64,000 nucleotides of DNA, taken from NCBI RefSeq assembly GCF_000321225.1, contig NW_004450479.1:2778416-2842415 (forward strand). Reading direction: 5' to 3'. Positions 1-10,640 of this stretch are shown piece after piece. Below the pieces are notes generated by a model, which saw only the letters and a program-made list of their open reading frames with translations, had not been told where the DNA came from and did not search any database. Every line of letters starts with the position of its first letter. Position 1 is the stretch's first letter. The stretch is from Odobenus rosmarus divergens (Eukaryota > Chordata > Mammalia > Carnivora > Odobenidae). A program made the position numbers and the translations under genes.

Positions 1-66
1 GAGAGGTTTCAGGTCACTCAGCAGGTGGAGGAGCCAGGGTCCACGACCCTGCTTTGACCCACTTCT

Positions 67-259
67 TTTTTTTTTAAAGATTTTATCTATTTATTTGACA
101 GAGAGACAGCGAGAGAGGGAACACAAGCAGGGGGAGTGGGAGAGGGAGAAGCAGGCTTCCCGCTGAGCAGGGAGCCCGATGCGGGGCTCGATCCCAGGAC
201 CCCAGGATCATGACCTGAGCCGAAGGCAGATGCCCAATGACTGAGCCACCCAGGCGCCC
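67..259 (-). mobile_element. SINEC (CAN-SINE), full length, antisense
   Basis: A tRNA-derived carnivore SINE read on the minus strand. The window strand shows a T-run, AAAGATTTTAT, a GAGA-rich stretch, then the complement of the tRNA-like head ending CCACCCAGGCGCCC. It is bounded by a perfect 17-base target-site duplication (TGCTTTGACCCACTTCT) at 50-66 and 260-276, extendable by three ambiguous C. An exact duplication implies a fairly recent L1-mediated insertion. It is non-coding; the small open frame across it is incidental. Confidence 0.96.
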
Positions 260-342
260 TGCTTTGACCCACTTCTAAATGCCATCGACCTACCAGCCAC
301 TTAGGACCCTCTTGCCCGGCTTTGGGGGGCTGTTGACTTCTT

Positions 343-522
343 CTTCTTCTTTTTTTTAGATTTTTATTTATTTGGGAGAGAGAGCACAAGCAAGTGGAGC
401 AGCAGAGGGAGAGGGAGAAGCAGCCTCCCTGCTGAGCATGGAGATGCAGGGCTCGATCCCAGGACTGAGATCATGACTTGAACCGAAGGCAGGCGCTTCA
501 CCGACTGAGCCACCCAGGCGCC
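343..522 (-). mobile_element. SINEC (CAN-SINE), antisense
   Basis: A second carnivore SINE in the same orientation, 84 bases from the first. It has the T-rich tail, GATTTTTATTTATTT, a GAGA stretch and the head complement CCACCCAGGCGCCC. The target duplication CTGTTGACTTCTT is seen at about 330-342 and 523-535. The GAGA region is shortened and more diverged than in the first copy, so this one is probably older. The tail runs into a CTT repeat (341-350). Confidence 0.95.
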
Positions 523-535
523 CTGTTGACTTCTT

Positions 536-1095
536 TTAATCATGGTGCAGCTGTGACTATGGTGGGGCATCACAGACTTTCCCCTTTTACGTTCTCATTA
601 TTTCCCTGGGGTGCACTACCTAGGACAGGGTCCTTGGCCAAGGACAGAGAGGCTGCCTGGTGCTTTGAGTCCTCTTGCTGTGTCAGGAATGGCTGAGGCT
701 GTGAGTCGCTTCTCCCACCAGCCATGAGTTGTCCTAACTCTTCTGCCTCACGGTGTCCATTGGGTTTTATTTTTTATTCCTTTTGAGTGCTTAACAGGTG
801 TGTAATGATGTCAGAAAGTGTTACCTGAGAGAGGCTAGAAGATTTTCCATGTCACGCTTTCTTTGCTCTGCTCCCCATGGGCAGATTGTTGATTGTCTCT
901 GACCATGGGTCAGGTGGTCCAAGCGGCCATCGAGTCTTAGGGCTTCATCAGTTCTGTATGTATTTTGTAATATATATGTTTGGGAATCTATCCTCTGCAA
1001 TCTGTTTTTCATAGGCCTTTGTCATTTCTATCTGTCACTCGTAACTTTCCCCACTCTCTGGCACACTGGTCATTTTTCAGGTAGACGGTAGACCT
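536..1095. other. Single-copy sequence, no gene seen
   Basis: Between the second SINE and an L2 end. I see no splice-flanked exon, RNA gene or repeat I can name here; open frames are short and shift with every stop. Confidence 0.5.
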
Positions 1096-1205
1096 GAAGC
1101 TCTGCAAAGACAGGGCTTGCCATATTGTTCATCGTTGTATCCCCAGAGCCTGGCATGGGGACCCGCCCAGAGTAGGCATCACCCTGTATTTGTTGGATGA
1201 ACAGA
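1096..1205 (+). repeat. L2 LINE 3' end
   Basis: Old, diverged L2 terminus. It has the order seen in L2 3' ends: a CAAAGACAGGG stretch, GTATCCCCAGAGCCTGGCA, then an AGTAGGCATC...TTTGTTGGATGAA ending. It is far below any coding length. Confidence 0.75.
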
Positions 1206-1254
1206 TACGCTTAGAAGGAAAATTTGTGCAAATATCTATTGTACTTTTGGTTAG

Positions 1255-2160
1255 GGAAAATATTTTTTAAAAGAAACTCTCTATTGGACGACAATCTCAG
1301 GCTTAAGGAAATATTGCAAAGATGGTAGAGTTCCCACATGCCCCGCGCCTGGTTTCCTCGGTTAGTAACATGTTAACCTTCTGTGGTGTGTTTGCACAGT
1401 GCGCCAGCAATATTGGTTTAAGTTATGATTCTGTTCAGTATGGACAGGCCCACATTCTACTCAGATGTCCTCAGTGCCTGCCCCGCTGCCCTGGCTCTAT
1501 TCCAGGATCCTATTAGGTCATCACCATGTCCCCTACATCCCTCTTGGGTGTGATCATTTCTCAGACTTTCCTTGTTTTTGATGACATGGATGGTTTGGAG
1601 GAGTGCTGGTCAAGCATTCTGTAGAATGTCCCTCTGTTGAAATTATCTGTTGTTTTTCTCTTGATTACACAGGGGTTATGGGGTTTTGGGAGGAAGGGCA
1701 CGGAGATAAAGTGTCATTCCCGTAACATCATATCAAGGGTACATTTTATCAATGTGACTCATCACTGCTGTGTGACCTTGCTCACTTGGTCAAGAGTGCG
1801 TCTCCAGGTGTCTCTGCAGGATGGCCATTCTTTCTCGCGCTCTCTGGTCTTTGGAAGGAAGGTCACCATGTGCCACCCACACTTCAGGGGTGAGGGGTCA
1901 TGCTCCACCTCTGTGGGGGCAGAGTATCTACATCCATTATTTGGAGTTCTGAGCAGGAGATTTGTCACTTCTCCCCATTTATTCATCTCTTCAATAATTT
2001 ATATCAGTACAGACTCACGGATATTTCTTCCACACTGTGGATTATATCCCACTGCTATCTGGTTGATTTCGTTGCTCTAATTGCTCTGTCTTTCGCCACT
2101 GGGAGCTCTTTCTGTGGGCTCCTGGGTCCCCTTGTCATGCCCGTCGCTTTTTTCCCTTGA
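1255..2160 (-). repeat. Ancient L1 (L1M type) 3' region, antisense
   Basis: The succession of blocks matches the 3' non-coding part of mammalian-wide L1 elements read backwards: AAATATTGCAAAGATGGTA, TTCCAGGATCCTATTAGG, TTTCCTTGTTTTTGATGAC, GGGGTTATGGGGTTTTGGG, ATTATTTGGAGTTCTGAG and GGGAGCTCTTTC. The 147-codon frame starting at 1637 lies inside this repeat and is not a gene. Strand is inferred from how such blocks sit relative to L1 tails. Confidence 0.75.
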
Positions 2161-4270
2161 GCACATCCCGGGTCTCTGGCACCAGAGGATGCTCCAGGCT
2201 CCCCTCCTGTGTTTGCTGCCCCAGCCCTGGGATCAGGCATTTCTCAGAGGCCCTGGTTCCTTTTCTTGGCGCTGATATTAGAGACCAAGAGCTGGGTGTG
2301 GCAAGTGACGGTGCCCTTGTTTGTGGCTGTGAGCGACGCTTTCTGCCCATCTCCTGGTACGGTGCCCGGCACACAGTGGGCCGGAAGGAAAGAAGGTGTG
2401 GGTGTCGGGAGCAGGGTTTGGGCTCTGATGGATCTCCTAGCTTCTCCTTCATCTCTATGCAGCAGTTGGAGTGATGTCTCCAAACCAGGAATCACCGTCT
2501 CCCTGTCTGGCCACCGTGTAGTCCCGGGCTGGTGCGACCTGCCAGGGAGCCCCTGGCGCCCCGGCGGGGGGACTGGGTGCAGGAGCAGGTGATCTGGCCG
2601 GGGGTCGTTGCCTCTGTTGGAGGCATGGAAGTCCTGAGCCCACCCTCCCCATGTCCACAGTGACAAGTGGCAAGCTTGGGTCTAATGGGTCTCTCCCCAT
2701 GCCCAGTCCATGCCCCTTTGGAGCGAAAGCGGTGGTGTTGCCGACACACTGTTTGCTGGAGAGGAGCGTTGCCATCAGGATGGAGATGAACAAAGAATTT
2801 GACCTGGGGACATGGCAGATGACCCTTCCCAAACAGGGTCCCGGATGTCGCCGTTGCCGTGCCAGCCACCTTGGGAAGGGGTCCCTGTGAACCCCTGGCG
2901 GGGGGCTGGATTGGGTGCTTCATCCTTGTGTCCCTGGGAGGCCTGAGCTGTTGAGCCTGGGACAGGGGTCTGGGGGGCAGTGGGAGGCCACCAGGAGCCA
3001 CACACAGACCGGCCTGGGCTCAGCAGGTGAACTGCAGGAGGCACCGCGGTCGGTGGTGTTTCTGCGGGAGAGACAGTGGCCCGAGGCTGGCGGTTCCCTC
3101 CCAAAGGGCCACAGTGGTCCAGCGGCACTGTGGGGGCAGAAGGAGCTGAGAGACCCAGCCTCCCTCCGCTCCCTCTGCTGGAAGGCTTAGCAGCCTTCCG
3201 CCACGATGAGCACCCTCCCTCCGCTGTCGTGGGAGGGGGTCACCCCTGCCCACTGCCACTGGGACCTGTCTGCTGCTGGCTGCTCCCCATGAAAGGGGCC
3301 TGACCCGACCTTCGAGACGGCAGGATTTTATGAGTGCGAAGATCTACTTTATCAGTTGCCTCTGCTTTTTATTACCACTCAGGAGCTTTATCTCGCGGCC
3401 ACCTCGCCTCCAGCTAAATGAGGATTAATATTTTAACAGGATTATGTGCTGGGGGTTAGCAGGACTCTCTGGGGATGCCGGGTGCTCCCCTCCCTTGCAG
3501 CCTCTCCTCTGCTCCCCAGGCCTCCCTCCTGGTGTGCGGGGAGGCGGGATCCTGAGGTCGGGGAGCTGGGGCCACCTGGTTCCGGACTCCGGGCTGGGGG
3601 CTGGGGGCTGGGGGGAGGGCTCTGGGCTGTGGGGACGGGTTGTCTTGAAGAGCGGGTCTGTCCCAGGGTAGGGATGGCCCTGCAGGGTGAGGTCCCTGAA
3701 GAGACCAGACTGTGTGCTGGGGTCAGTGGTCTTGACCACCGTGGGGGAGAAGGGAGGATGATGGACCTGGAGCTGGGGGTGGGGGCAGGATGGGGAGGGA
3801 GGGATGCCCACTTGCCCCAGTACCTCAGCCCCTGAGGGACACACAGCCTCTAAATGTGCTCTCTCAGGCCTTATTGAACTTCCTCCTGGAAAAATAGTCC
3901 AATTCCACCGACATTTTATAAAAGTGAGACTGTTTCCGTCCCTCTCCTGATTCTATCATGTAAGGGACAAAACCCAGGTTCTCAGGTGGGGCTTCCCGGA
4001 TCTGTGCGCTCGGCCCCGCGGATCCCCTGTGTCTGGGGGACCCCTGCAGCGATCTCCTTTCCCAGAGCCACCATTTCCTTCGTAAGCAGGAAGAAGGGCC
4101 TGCCCCCAACTTGGGAGCTTTTCCCCATGGCCCCAGGCAGAGCTGGGGACCTTTGTGATTCTTCTGCTGAACTGCTTGTCACGTCTGTAATTATGAGTTG
4201 GTCTGCTTTTCCCACCACTGAGGAATGAATGAGGGAGGGAGGTTGGCTCCCTGAACGAGGGACCGGGGCT
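2161..4270. other. GC-rich single-copy stretch, no gene seen
   Basis: About 2.1 kb with GC well above half. Overlapping frames on both strands (up to about 170 codons) reflect the low stop-codon density of GC-rich DNA. None shows a recognisable domain, and I could not place convincing splice sites around any. It contains G-run clusters near 3591-3639 and 3773-3805 and a locally AT-richer block at 3325-3445. Confidence 0.5.
3591..3639 (+). other. G-quadruplex-prone G-run cluster
   Basis: Several G-runs of three to six separated by short loops (CTGGGGGCTGGGGGCTGGGG pattern). A second cluster follows at 3773-3805 (GGGGGT, GGGGGC, GGGG, GGG, GGG). This meets the usual sequence rule for intramolecular G4. 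Whether it folds or matters is not shown by sequence. Confidence 0.6.
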
Positions 4271-4285
4271 GATATTTGCACGCTT

Positions 4286-4702
4286 GTGTTCATAGTGGTG
4301 ATTCACAAGAGCTGAAACATGGAAGCAAGTTGGGAGTCCATCCTTGGATGAGGGTCCGTCCACACAGTGGAATATCATGCAGCCTCAGACGGGAAGGACA
4401 TCCGCACACCTGCTGCGTGGACAGACTTGGAGGACATGGAGCCAGTTGGAGTCAGCCAGTCACAAAACGACGGGTAGTATAGGATTCCATTTATGTGAGG
4501 TTCCTAGAGTCCTCACAGAGACAGAGCGGAGGATGGAGGCACCAGGGGTCAGGGGACAGGGCGGGAAGTTAGTGTCCTAATGGGGACAGAGTTTCACTTT
4601 GGGACGATGACAAAGTTCTGCAAATCGGTTGCACAACAACATGAATGCGAATCTCATGTTCTGTGTATTTTACTACCAGTAAAAATTTAAAAGTAAAAAG
4701 AC
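4286..4702 (+). repeat. Old L1 (L1M/L1ME) 3' end
   Basis: The block order is that of the end of L1 ORF2 and its 3' UTR: GTCCATCCTTGGATGAGGG, CACAGTGGAATATCATGCAG, ...GGACA.ACTTGGAGGACATG, then the CTAATGGGGACAGAGTTT and TGTATTTTACTACCAGTAAAAA terminus. It is heavily mutated with no open ORF2 frame. Three more copies of the same kind lie at 33183-33653, 39165-39535 and (younger) 40889-41923. Confidence 0.85.
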
Positions 4703-4934
4703 CCTGGAATCCTGGGGTCTTTCTGAGATGCCAAGGATGTTAAGGGGGATTCAACCATCACTGGAGAATTCTAGATTCTGTCTGGTAGGTGGACAACCCC
4801 AGCAAGGCCCCGTCAGGGGTTTCCAGACGAGGCTAAGAAGGATGGGCTCACCACCCTCGGTGGAGGGCAGACCTGCACACTGAAATCATGGTCGTAAAAC
4901 CTCTGCCCACCCCCGACCCCCATTTTACAAATAA

Positions 4935-5160
4935 GTAAAATAGTTTTAGACGTTTAGTGATAACTAAAAAGATAATTTTGGAAGTAATTCATACTCATTT
5001 CAGAACATTTAGAAAATACAGAAGAGTGTAGAGAGGAAAATAAGTATAATTTTAAAGCTCACAACCCAAGGGATTGTGGCCACCAGCGATCTTTCTCCTC
5101 GAACGTCATGAATGTCCACTTACGTGTGGGTCGGTGTGACATAAATGTTAGTTTTGATTC
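4935..5160. repeat. Probable old LINE fragment
   Basis: An AT-rich island in GC-rich surroundings with the look of a common LINE-derived segment: AGTAATTCATACTCATTTCAGAA, TTTAGAAAATACAGAAGAGT, GAGAGGAAAATAA. The family is not certain. Confidence 0.4.
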
Positions 5161-7274
5161 TGTCTTTCTCCCTCTCCGTGCTTCGTGAGTGACGAGCTCA
5201 ACAGAACATCCTTGGTGGCCAGTGTGGGGACGCTGCCTGCGGGGGCATGGGGTGGGGGCGTGGGGCGAGGGAATTCCAGCCGGCAGGGCCCCTGAGCTGA
5301 GCACTGAGGATCGGGACTCCCCCAGGCCCTGCTGAGCCTCGCGGGCCTGGGACCCCTGGTTCCCCATCAGTGGTCTTCCTGTGAGATGGTCCATGGCCAC
5401 GAGGCCCTGGACTTAGGCCACTTTGGGAGTCGGGGGCCTCCAGCCCTCCTCCTCACCCATCATCACCTCCCCCCCACCCAGCTGGGCTTGGGGCTGCGCC
5501 CAGGACCCCAGGCCCCAGGCAGGCTCCGAGGGCTGGTGATGTCCCCTGGGGGCTGCAGGATGACTCTGTGGCTGTTTCGGAGCAGAGCTGGCCGTTCTTT
5601 GGGGCCGTCGCCCTGCTCGGAGCCTTCCGTCCACCCCTCCCTCCTCCGCCCGTACCCTCCTCCAGCTTTCCTGCTGGGACAGCTTGGCTCCCATCCTGGC
5701 ATTCACCTTCTCCCGGCTTCCTCTTGCCTTCCGTTAGCTGTTCCCCACTGTGAGCGCAGCTCTCCACCATTTATTCAGGGACACTGGCTGCCCATCATGC
5801 GAGAATGGACTCCCAGGTCTGGAGAGTGTGAGGTCTGCTCACCTTGGAGAGCTGGTCGACGGCTGGGCTGGCTGGACGTCCAGACTCAGCAGGACCCCAC
5901 CTCTGGATCTCCATTCAGGGGCCCGAGGAGGTGTCCCCGGAGGTTTGTGGGGGAGCAGTGGGGCCCCTGGGCGGGTGTGTGGCTCTGTCCGTGCCCTCCC
6001 TGTGCTTCTGGCTGGTGCCCTGCGGCACCTGCTTGTTTAACAAGCTCGCTTTCTGGATCGGCATGAAGGAGACTACTCCCTTCACTGCTAGACTGGCTTG
6101 GAGGACCCCAGGGGGGCTGGGTGGATGCTGGCCATGAATGGGGAGCTAGCCTGGCTGGGGAGGGTGGGCAGTGGCTGAATCTGAGCTTTCCGTGGGCTGG
6201 CCAGAACCAGCCTGGATTAGCCCCACTCTTCCTGCTTCCTCTGGCACCTGTGAGGTGAGGGGTGGGTTCCGGGTCCTTAGCCAGCGAGGCGCTGGCCCTG
6301 TGTTCCCACTGAGGACAGACGAGCGGGTAGGCCTCGGTGGCCTGGGAAAGATGCGGGGGGGTGGGGGGGCGGGTCTCGGGCAGGTGGCACCAGGCCCAGC
6401 AGCCAGGCCTGGCCAGACTCTCCCGTTACTGCAGGCTGTGGCCTCTGGTGGCCTCAGGTGCTAGTTGGGATGCAGGTCACCCCTCCAGGCACACTTTCTG
6501 GTAATGCCTCTGCCACCGTCGGTTCTTCCGGATCTGTGGATTTATTTGTAAGGGCTGTGTGTGGGAGGAGAGAGGAGACACCCCAGTGCTCAGCCCACAC
6601 CTGGGTCATGCTAGGCGGCTAGTTGTGCTGTGAAGAGCTGGGGGACCCTGTGGCCCGTTGTGTCCCCAGCCCTGAGAATCTGCCCTGGGGAGGCCTCCTT
6701 GGCCTGTCTTGCTTCCCCTCAGTGCCAGCAGACCCCAGCAGGTCCATCCCAAGGAGGACAGTGAGAAACGAGGGCTTCAGCATGATCTGTCCTGGGCAGC
6801 AAAGGCCTGGGTGGGCATCTCCCCCTCTTCTCAGAGCCCTTGGCCCCCTGGAGGACAAGGCAGGGGTGTGTGGGCGGGGGGTGGGGGGCGGCGGTCAGCA
6901 GCACTGTCAGCTGATTGGGGCAGGAAGGCAGAGGGGGACAGAGCAAGGGGACCTGAGGGTACACTCCTGCCTTCCCACCCAGAGCCCTCAGTGACCCTGA
7001 GGTGGCTCAGCTCCTAACTGTGTGGGTGTGTTGCGGGGGCGGGGGGTGCGTCCAGGACCCTCCCTTTCCTGGCCCTGGCTGGCCGGGCTGGTCAACCCCT
7101 TGGTCCTGTCTGTGGTTGAGCCCTCCCCAACCGCCCCAGAGGGGAGCCCACTGCTGGCTGCCGCCCCCTTGCAAGCCCGGTCTCCCCTGCAGCTAATCTG
7201 TGAGGGTTTTTTCCTGGAACTTGCTTTGTCATTGTCCCCTGGGTGTTTTAGGCATAAATCTTCCCCTTTGCTTT
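5161..7274. other. GC-rich single-copy stretch, no gene seen
   Basis: The longest open frame in this part of the window is here (226 codons, plus strand, from 5386). It is rich in Pro/Gly/Ser/Leu, lacks any domain I recognise, and is overlapped on both strands by other long frames, so I regard it as chance. G-runs at 6354-6380 (GGGGGGGTGGGGGGGCGGG) are G4-prone. Confidence 0.5.
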
Positions 7275-7479
7275 CTTCTTAGGACTCCGGCTAGTCTGGG
7301 CCTCTGACCCCAGCCGTGGTCTCCAGAGCACCCAGGCTTGGAACCTCCCCCAAGTGTGTTTCCGGGGTGTGCTGGCTTTCAAGGCTTCCCCTCATGCCCC
7401 AGTGGCTGAGCTCTGCTGGGCGGGGAGGGGGCCGCAGCCGGGCGAGGGGTGCGCGGAGCTGGGCCAGGGGCCATGTCTG
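7275..7479 (+). repeat. Inverted duplication, left arm
   Basis: About 205 bases that recur in reverse complement at 8360-8564 with high identity (by eye above 90 percent). Shared blocks include CTAGTCTGGGCCTCTGACCC, GTGTTTCCGGGGTGTGCTGG and GCTCTGCTGGGCGGGGAGGG. Differences are mainly single substitutions plus small changes in the GC-rich inner end. It does not look like any transposon family I know. Confidence 0.9.
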
Positions 7480-8359
7480 TCCCTCCACTGGCTCCCGGCT
7501 CTCGGCCGACCACCCTGGTGGGTGGGGGCAGGGGGCGGGCGTGGCGGTGCTGACTTTGCCCGAAGGCCAGGCCAGTAGAGGGCCCTTCTGGACGCTGGGC
7601 AGCGGGAAGAGAACAGATGGCATCTGGGTCCATCGGGGCCGCTGTCCCAGGACCTTCCCTCAGGGGAGCTCAGAGCACCTGCTATCTTCAGAACCATCTA
7701 TTTTATAGCCGCTTAGATGCTGTGTATGCGCAGATAATGAAGAAGGGGCATGTCAAGGCAGATAAGGGACTACCTTTGGCCGTGCTGGGCGGATAAGGGA
7801 CGGCTAACATGTCACTGCTGGGGCTGTTCCTCCCAACTCCTTGCCCCCACCTGAGGGAGGATGGTGTCCCTCTCGTGCAGCAAAGGGCCTCGGGCAGAGA
7901 ACCCGCTTTATGTGGGTGCTGCTGTCATCAGAATCCTTCACCAGCGGGACGGTTGGTGACCAGGGGAGGTGTGTGGGGCCGAGCCCGGGCTGCAGACGGA
8001 TGAAGTCAAGAACTGCCCTGCCCCGTCGACCACTGTGACCCACCTGGGCCTGGGTCCGAGGGAAGGCGGGGGAGAGAGCGTGGATGTTCTCCTGTGCTCT
8101 GGCCACTGAGACCCTCCAGGGGAAGGTTCAGGAAATCTCGTTGGAGGCTGGCCTGTGTCCTACGTAATGCGGCCACAGCACGACAACCCGTTAATTTACA
8201 AACGTCTCCGTGATCCTCCATCTCAGCCTGCGTTGTCTGGGGGGCCGCTCTGTTTGGCCAGCACTTGCAGGGGCACCTGCTGTGTGAAAGGCATTGGGGG
8301 AGGTGCTTTCTAAAGACTGTGGTGTAGACGGGCACCCTTTACACTTTGCAGAGAGCCCC
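7480..8359. other. Spacer between inverted arms
   Basis: 880 bases of single-copy-looking DNA separating the arms. It includes an imperfect internal echo at 7755-7803 (CAGATAAGGGAC...GCGGATAAGGGACGGC), where GATAAGG-type GATA motifs repeat. No gene is recognised. Confidence 0.5.
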
Positions 8360-8564
8360 AGACACGGCCCCTGGCCCAGCTGCGCGCCCCCCGCCCCGGC
8401 TGCGGCCCCCTCCCCGCCCAGCAGAGCTCAGCCACTGGGGCAAGAGGGGAAGCCTCGAAAGCCAGCACACCCCGGAAACACACTTTGGGGAGGTTCCAAG
8501 CCTGCGTGCTCTGGACACCACGGCTGGGGTCAGAGGCCCAGACTAGCTGGAGTTCTAAGAAGAT
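8360..8564 (-). repeat. Inverted duplication, right arm
   Basis: Reverse-complement partner of 7275-7479. Read on the minus strand it begins ATCTTCTTAGAACTCCAGCT and ends GGGCCAGGGGCCGTGTCTG, the same ends as the left arm. No target-site duplication or poly(A) tail marks either arm, so a local inverted segmental duplication is likelier than two retro-insertions. Confidence 0.9.
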
Positions 8565-9148
8565 CTGAAACCCATAACCCTCCCGGACAGATTGCTTGGG
8601 GTCTGAGAGTAGGTGAGGGAAGGAGTAACCATTGAAGGCACCTGCTTGTGGGCACAGCCATAAAGCCCCCAGCATGCGGAGAGCGTGGTGCCTCTTTGCT
8701 CTCAGGGATGTTGGTGGCACCTCTTGGTGGGCAGAAAGGCAGGGGGGTTTTTGGTGGCTGGAGAAAGTGCTTTGCCAGCTGAGAATTTTTTTTTTTTTTT
8801 TTTTACCAACCACATCTAAGCTGGTTTCTGTGAAGGATAAGATGATGCTGAGTCATCAAATCCTTATCACCAGGGACTAACAGCTGGCTCGCTGTTCAGG
8901 GACCCAGGGTGCTAGAGCTTGTGGGGACCAGGCAGGGACTCTGCCCAGGTGCCCAGCCATGCTGCAGGAGCCCTACGCACTCAGAGACATGGGGACTGTA
9001 AATACTGGAGATGTTCCCTCCCCAAGACAGGTCCCTGAGGAAGAGAGGAGACAGGTCAGGTATGCAGGATGGGTCAGCATCTGCGATGGTTCATGTCAGA
9101 TGAAGTTGGCAGGAGACAGGACGTGTCTTCCTTTTAAAAAATTTGTAT
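8565..9148. other. Single-copy stretch with poly(T) run
   Basis: No gene seen. A homopolymer T run occupies about 8787-8805 and has no flanking SINE head, so it is either an isolated poly(T) or the remnant of an old tail. Confidence 0.5.
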
Positions 9149-9790
9149 AGGGGCGCCTGGGTGGCTCAGTTGGTTAAGCGACTGCCTTTGGCTCAGGTCA
9201 TGATCCTGGAGTCCCGGGATCGAGTCCCGCATCGGGCTCCCNNNNNNNNNNNNNNNNNNNNNNNNNNNNNNNNNNNNNNNNNNNNNNNNNNNNNNNNNNN
9301 NNNNNNNNNNNNNNNNNNNNNNNNNNNNNNNNNNNNNNNNNNNNNNNNNNNNNNNNNNNNNNNNNNNNNNNNNNNNNNNNNNNNNNNNNNNNNNNNNNNN
9401 NNNNNNNNNNNNNNNNNNNNNNNNNNNNNNNNNNNNNNNNNNNNNNNNNNNNNNNNNNNNNNNNNNNNNNNNNNNNNNNNNNNNNNNNNNNNNNNNNNNN
9501 NNNNNNNNNNNNNNNNNNNNNNNNNNNNNNNNNNNNNNNNNNNNNNNNNNNNNNNNNNNNNNNNNNNNNNNNNNNNNNNNNNNNNNNNNNNNNNNNNNNN
9601 NNNNNNNNNNNNNNNNNNNNNNNNNNNNNNNNNNNNNNNNNNNNNNNNNNNNNNNNNNNNNNNNNNNNNNNNNNNNNNNNNGCATCGGGCTCCCTGCTCA
9701 GCGGGGAGTCTGCTTCTCCCTCTGACCCTCCCCCCGTCATGCTCTCTCTCTCATTCTCTCTCAAATAAATAAATAAAATCTTAAAAAAAA
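9149..9790 (+). mobile_element. SINEC (CAN-SINE) interrupted by assembly gap
   Basis: The sense carnivore SINE head (GGGGCGCCTGGGTGGCTCAG) starts at about 9150 and runs to 9241. 440 N follow, then the SINE resumes at 9682 and ends AAATAAATAAATAAAATCTT plus A(n). The thirteen bases before the gap (9229-9241, GCATCGGGCTCCC) are repeated immediately after it (9682-9694). The two sides together make one SINE of normal length if the gap is closed on that overlap. Confidence 0.93.
9242..9681. other. Assembly gap (440 N)
   Basis: No bases known. The flanking 13-base overlap suggests the true missing length may be zero or negative, or that the gap hides tandem or nested SINE copies. Translations that run through it are meaningless. 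Confidence 0.98.
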
Positions 9791-9849
9791 ATCAGCAGGA
9801 ATTCCTCCTTATGGGCTAATGCCCTGTCCGTAACTGACTTCTCTGATGG

Positions 9850-10640
9850 TCTCAGAAATACCTTTTCGCAGCTGGTTTGTTTAAATTGGGTTCCCAACAA
9901 GGTCCACACATCAAATCGAGTTTGATTGCTGGACCATTTAAATCTCTCTGGATCTAGATCAGGCATCACCCCCACCCCAATTTCCCTCCTGCCGTGACTT
10001 GTAGAAGCCAGATCAGCTGTCCTGCCCAGCGTCTGCACGTTCTCCATCCGATTGATCTGATCACCTCCTGTGGCGTCACTTTGTTCCCATCTCTCCTGGA
10101 AACAGAAGTTTAGCTGTGGAAGCTTGAACCCGTGCAGGCTCATCTTTCTGCCAGAACCCTTCGTGGGCGGGCGTGTGTCTCACCCGGAGCTCACCTGTGA
10201 TGCTGGGGCCACTCAGCAGGTTCGCTGGGCATGCCCCAGCTCCTCGATAACATCTTTCATCGATGGTCTCATCCACCCACGACCGTTTCGAGAAATAATT
10301 ATGTCACGAGAGCTTGCAAAATGGTGATTTCCGAATGGCATCATCCTTCTGCAGTGAGGAGCTGAAATCCTCCTGTGAATCAAACCAAACCATCCCCATC
10401 AACTGGACTTACAGATTACCCTGGAATCCAGCTCAAAAAGAGACATCCTTAATTCATTTCTTTTCACAAACACTTTTCAAAGTAGAGTTGGGAGCCTATT
10501 ACGTCCAGTGGGTTTCCCTGAAATTTTGTTTTCTCTTTTTCTACATATTTATCTATTTTATGTATTTAGTGTGTTTTTATCAATTGCCTTCAGTATTCTT
10601 TTTAGGCTTGATTTGTCCTTCGTTGGCCAGGGATTTCTGA
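9850..10640 (-). repeat. Ancient L1 (L1M type), antisense
   Basis: Recognisable as the backward 3' region of old L1s: TTTGTTTAAATTGGGTTCCC followed by AACAAGGTCCACACATC, CTCCTGTGGCGTCACTTTGTTC, TGGAAACAGAAGTTTAG, CTTGCAAAATGGTGATTTCC and GAATGGCATCATCCTTCTGC. It is strongly diverged and carries no open reading frame of interest. Confidence 0.7.

Noticed and set aside
5386..6066. 226-codon plus-strand frame as a possible gene
   Set aside because: No domain, no recognisable family, Pro/Gly/Ser-rich, overlapped by other long frames on both strands in GC-rich DNA.
7275..8564. Inverted arms as terminal inverted repeats of a DNA transposon
   Set aside because: Arms are 205 bases with no TA or 8-bp target duplication visible at the outer ends, and I see no transposase-like frame in the spacer.
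9149..9241. tRNA gene at the SINE head
   Set aside because: The head is tRNA-derived but belongs to the SINE body with its CT-rich middle and A-tail; it is not a free tRNA gene.
9134..9772. Open frames crossing the N run
   Set aside because: Unknown bases are being read as open codons; the flanks are SINE sequence.
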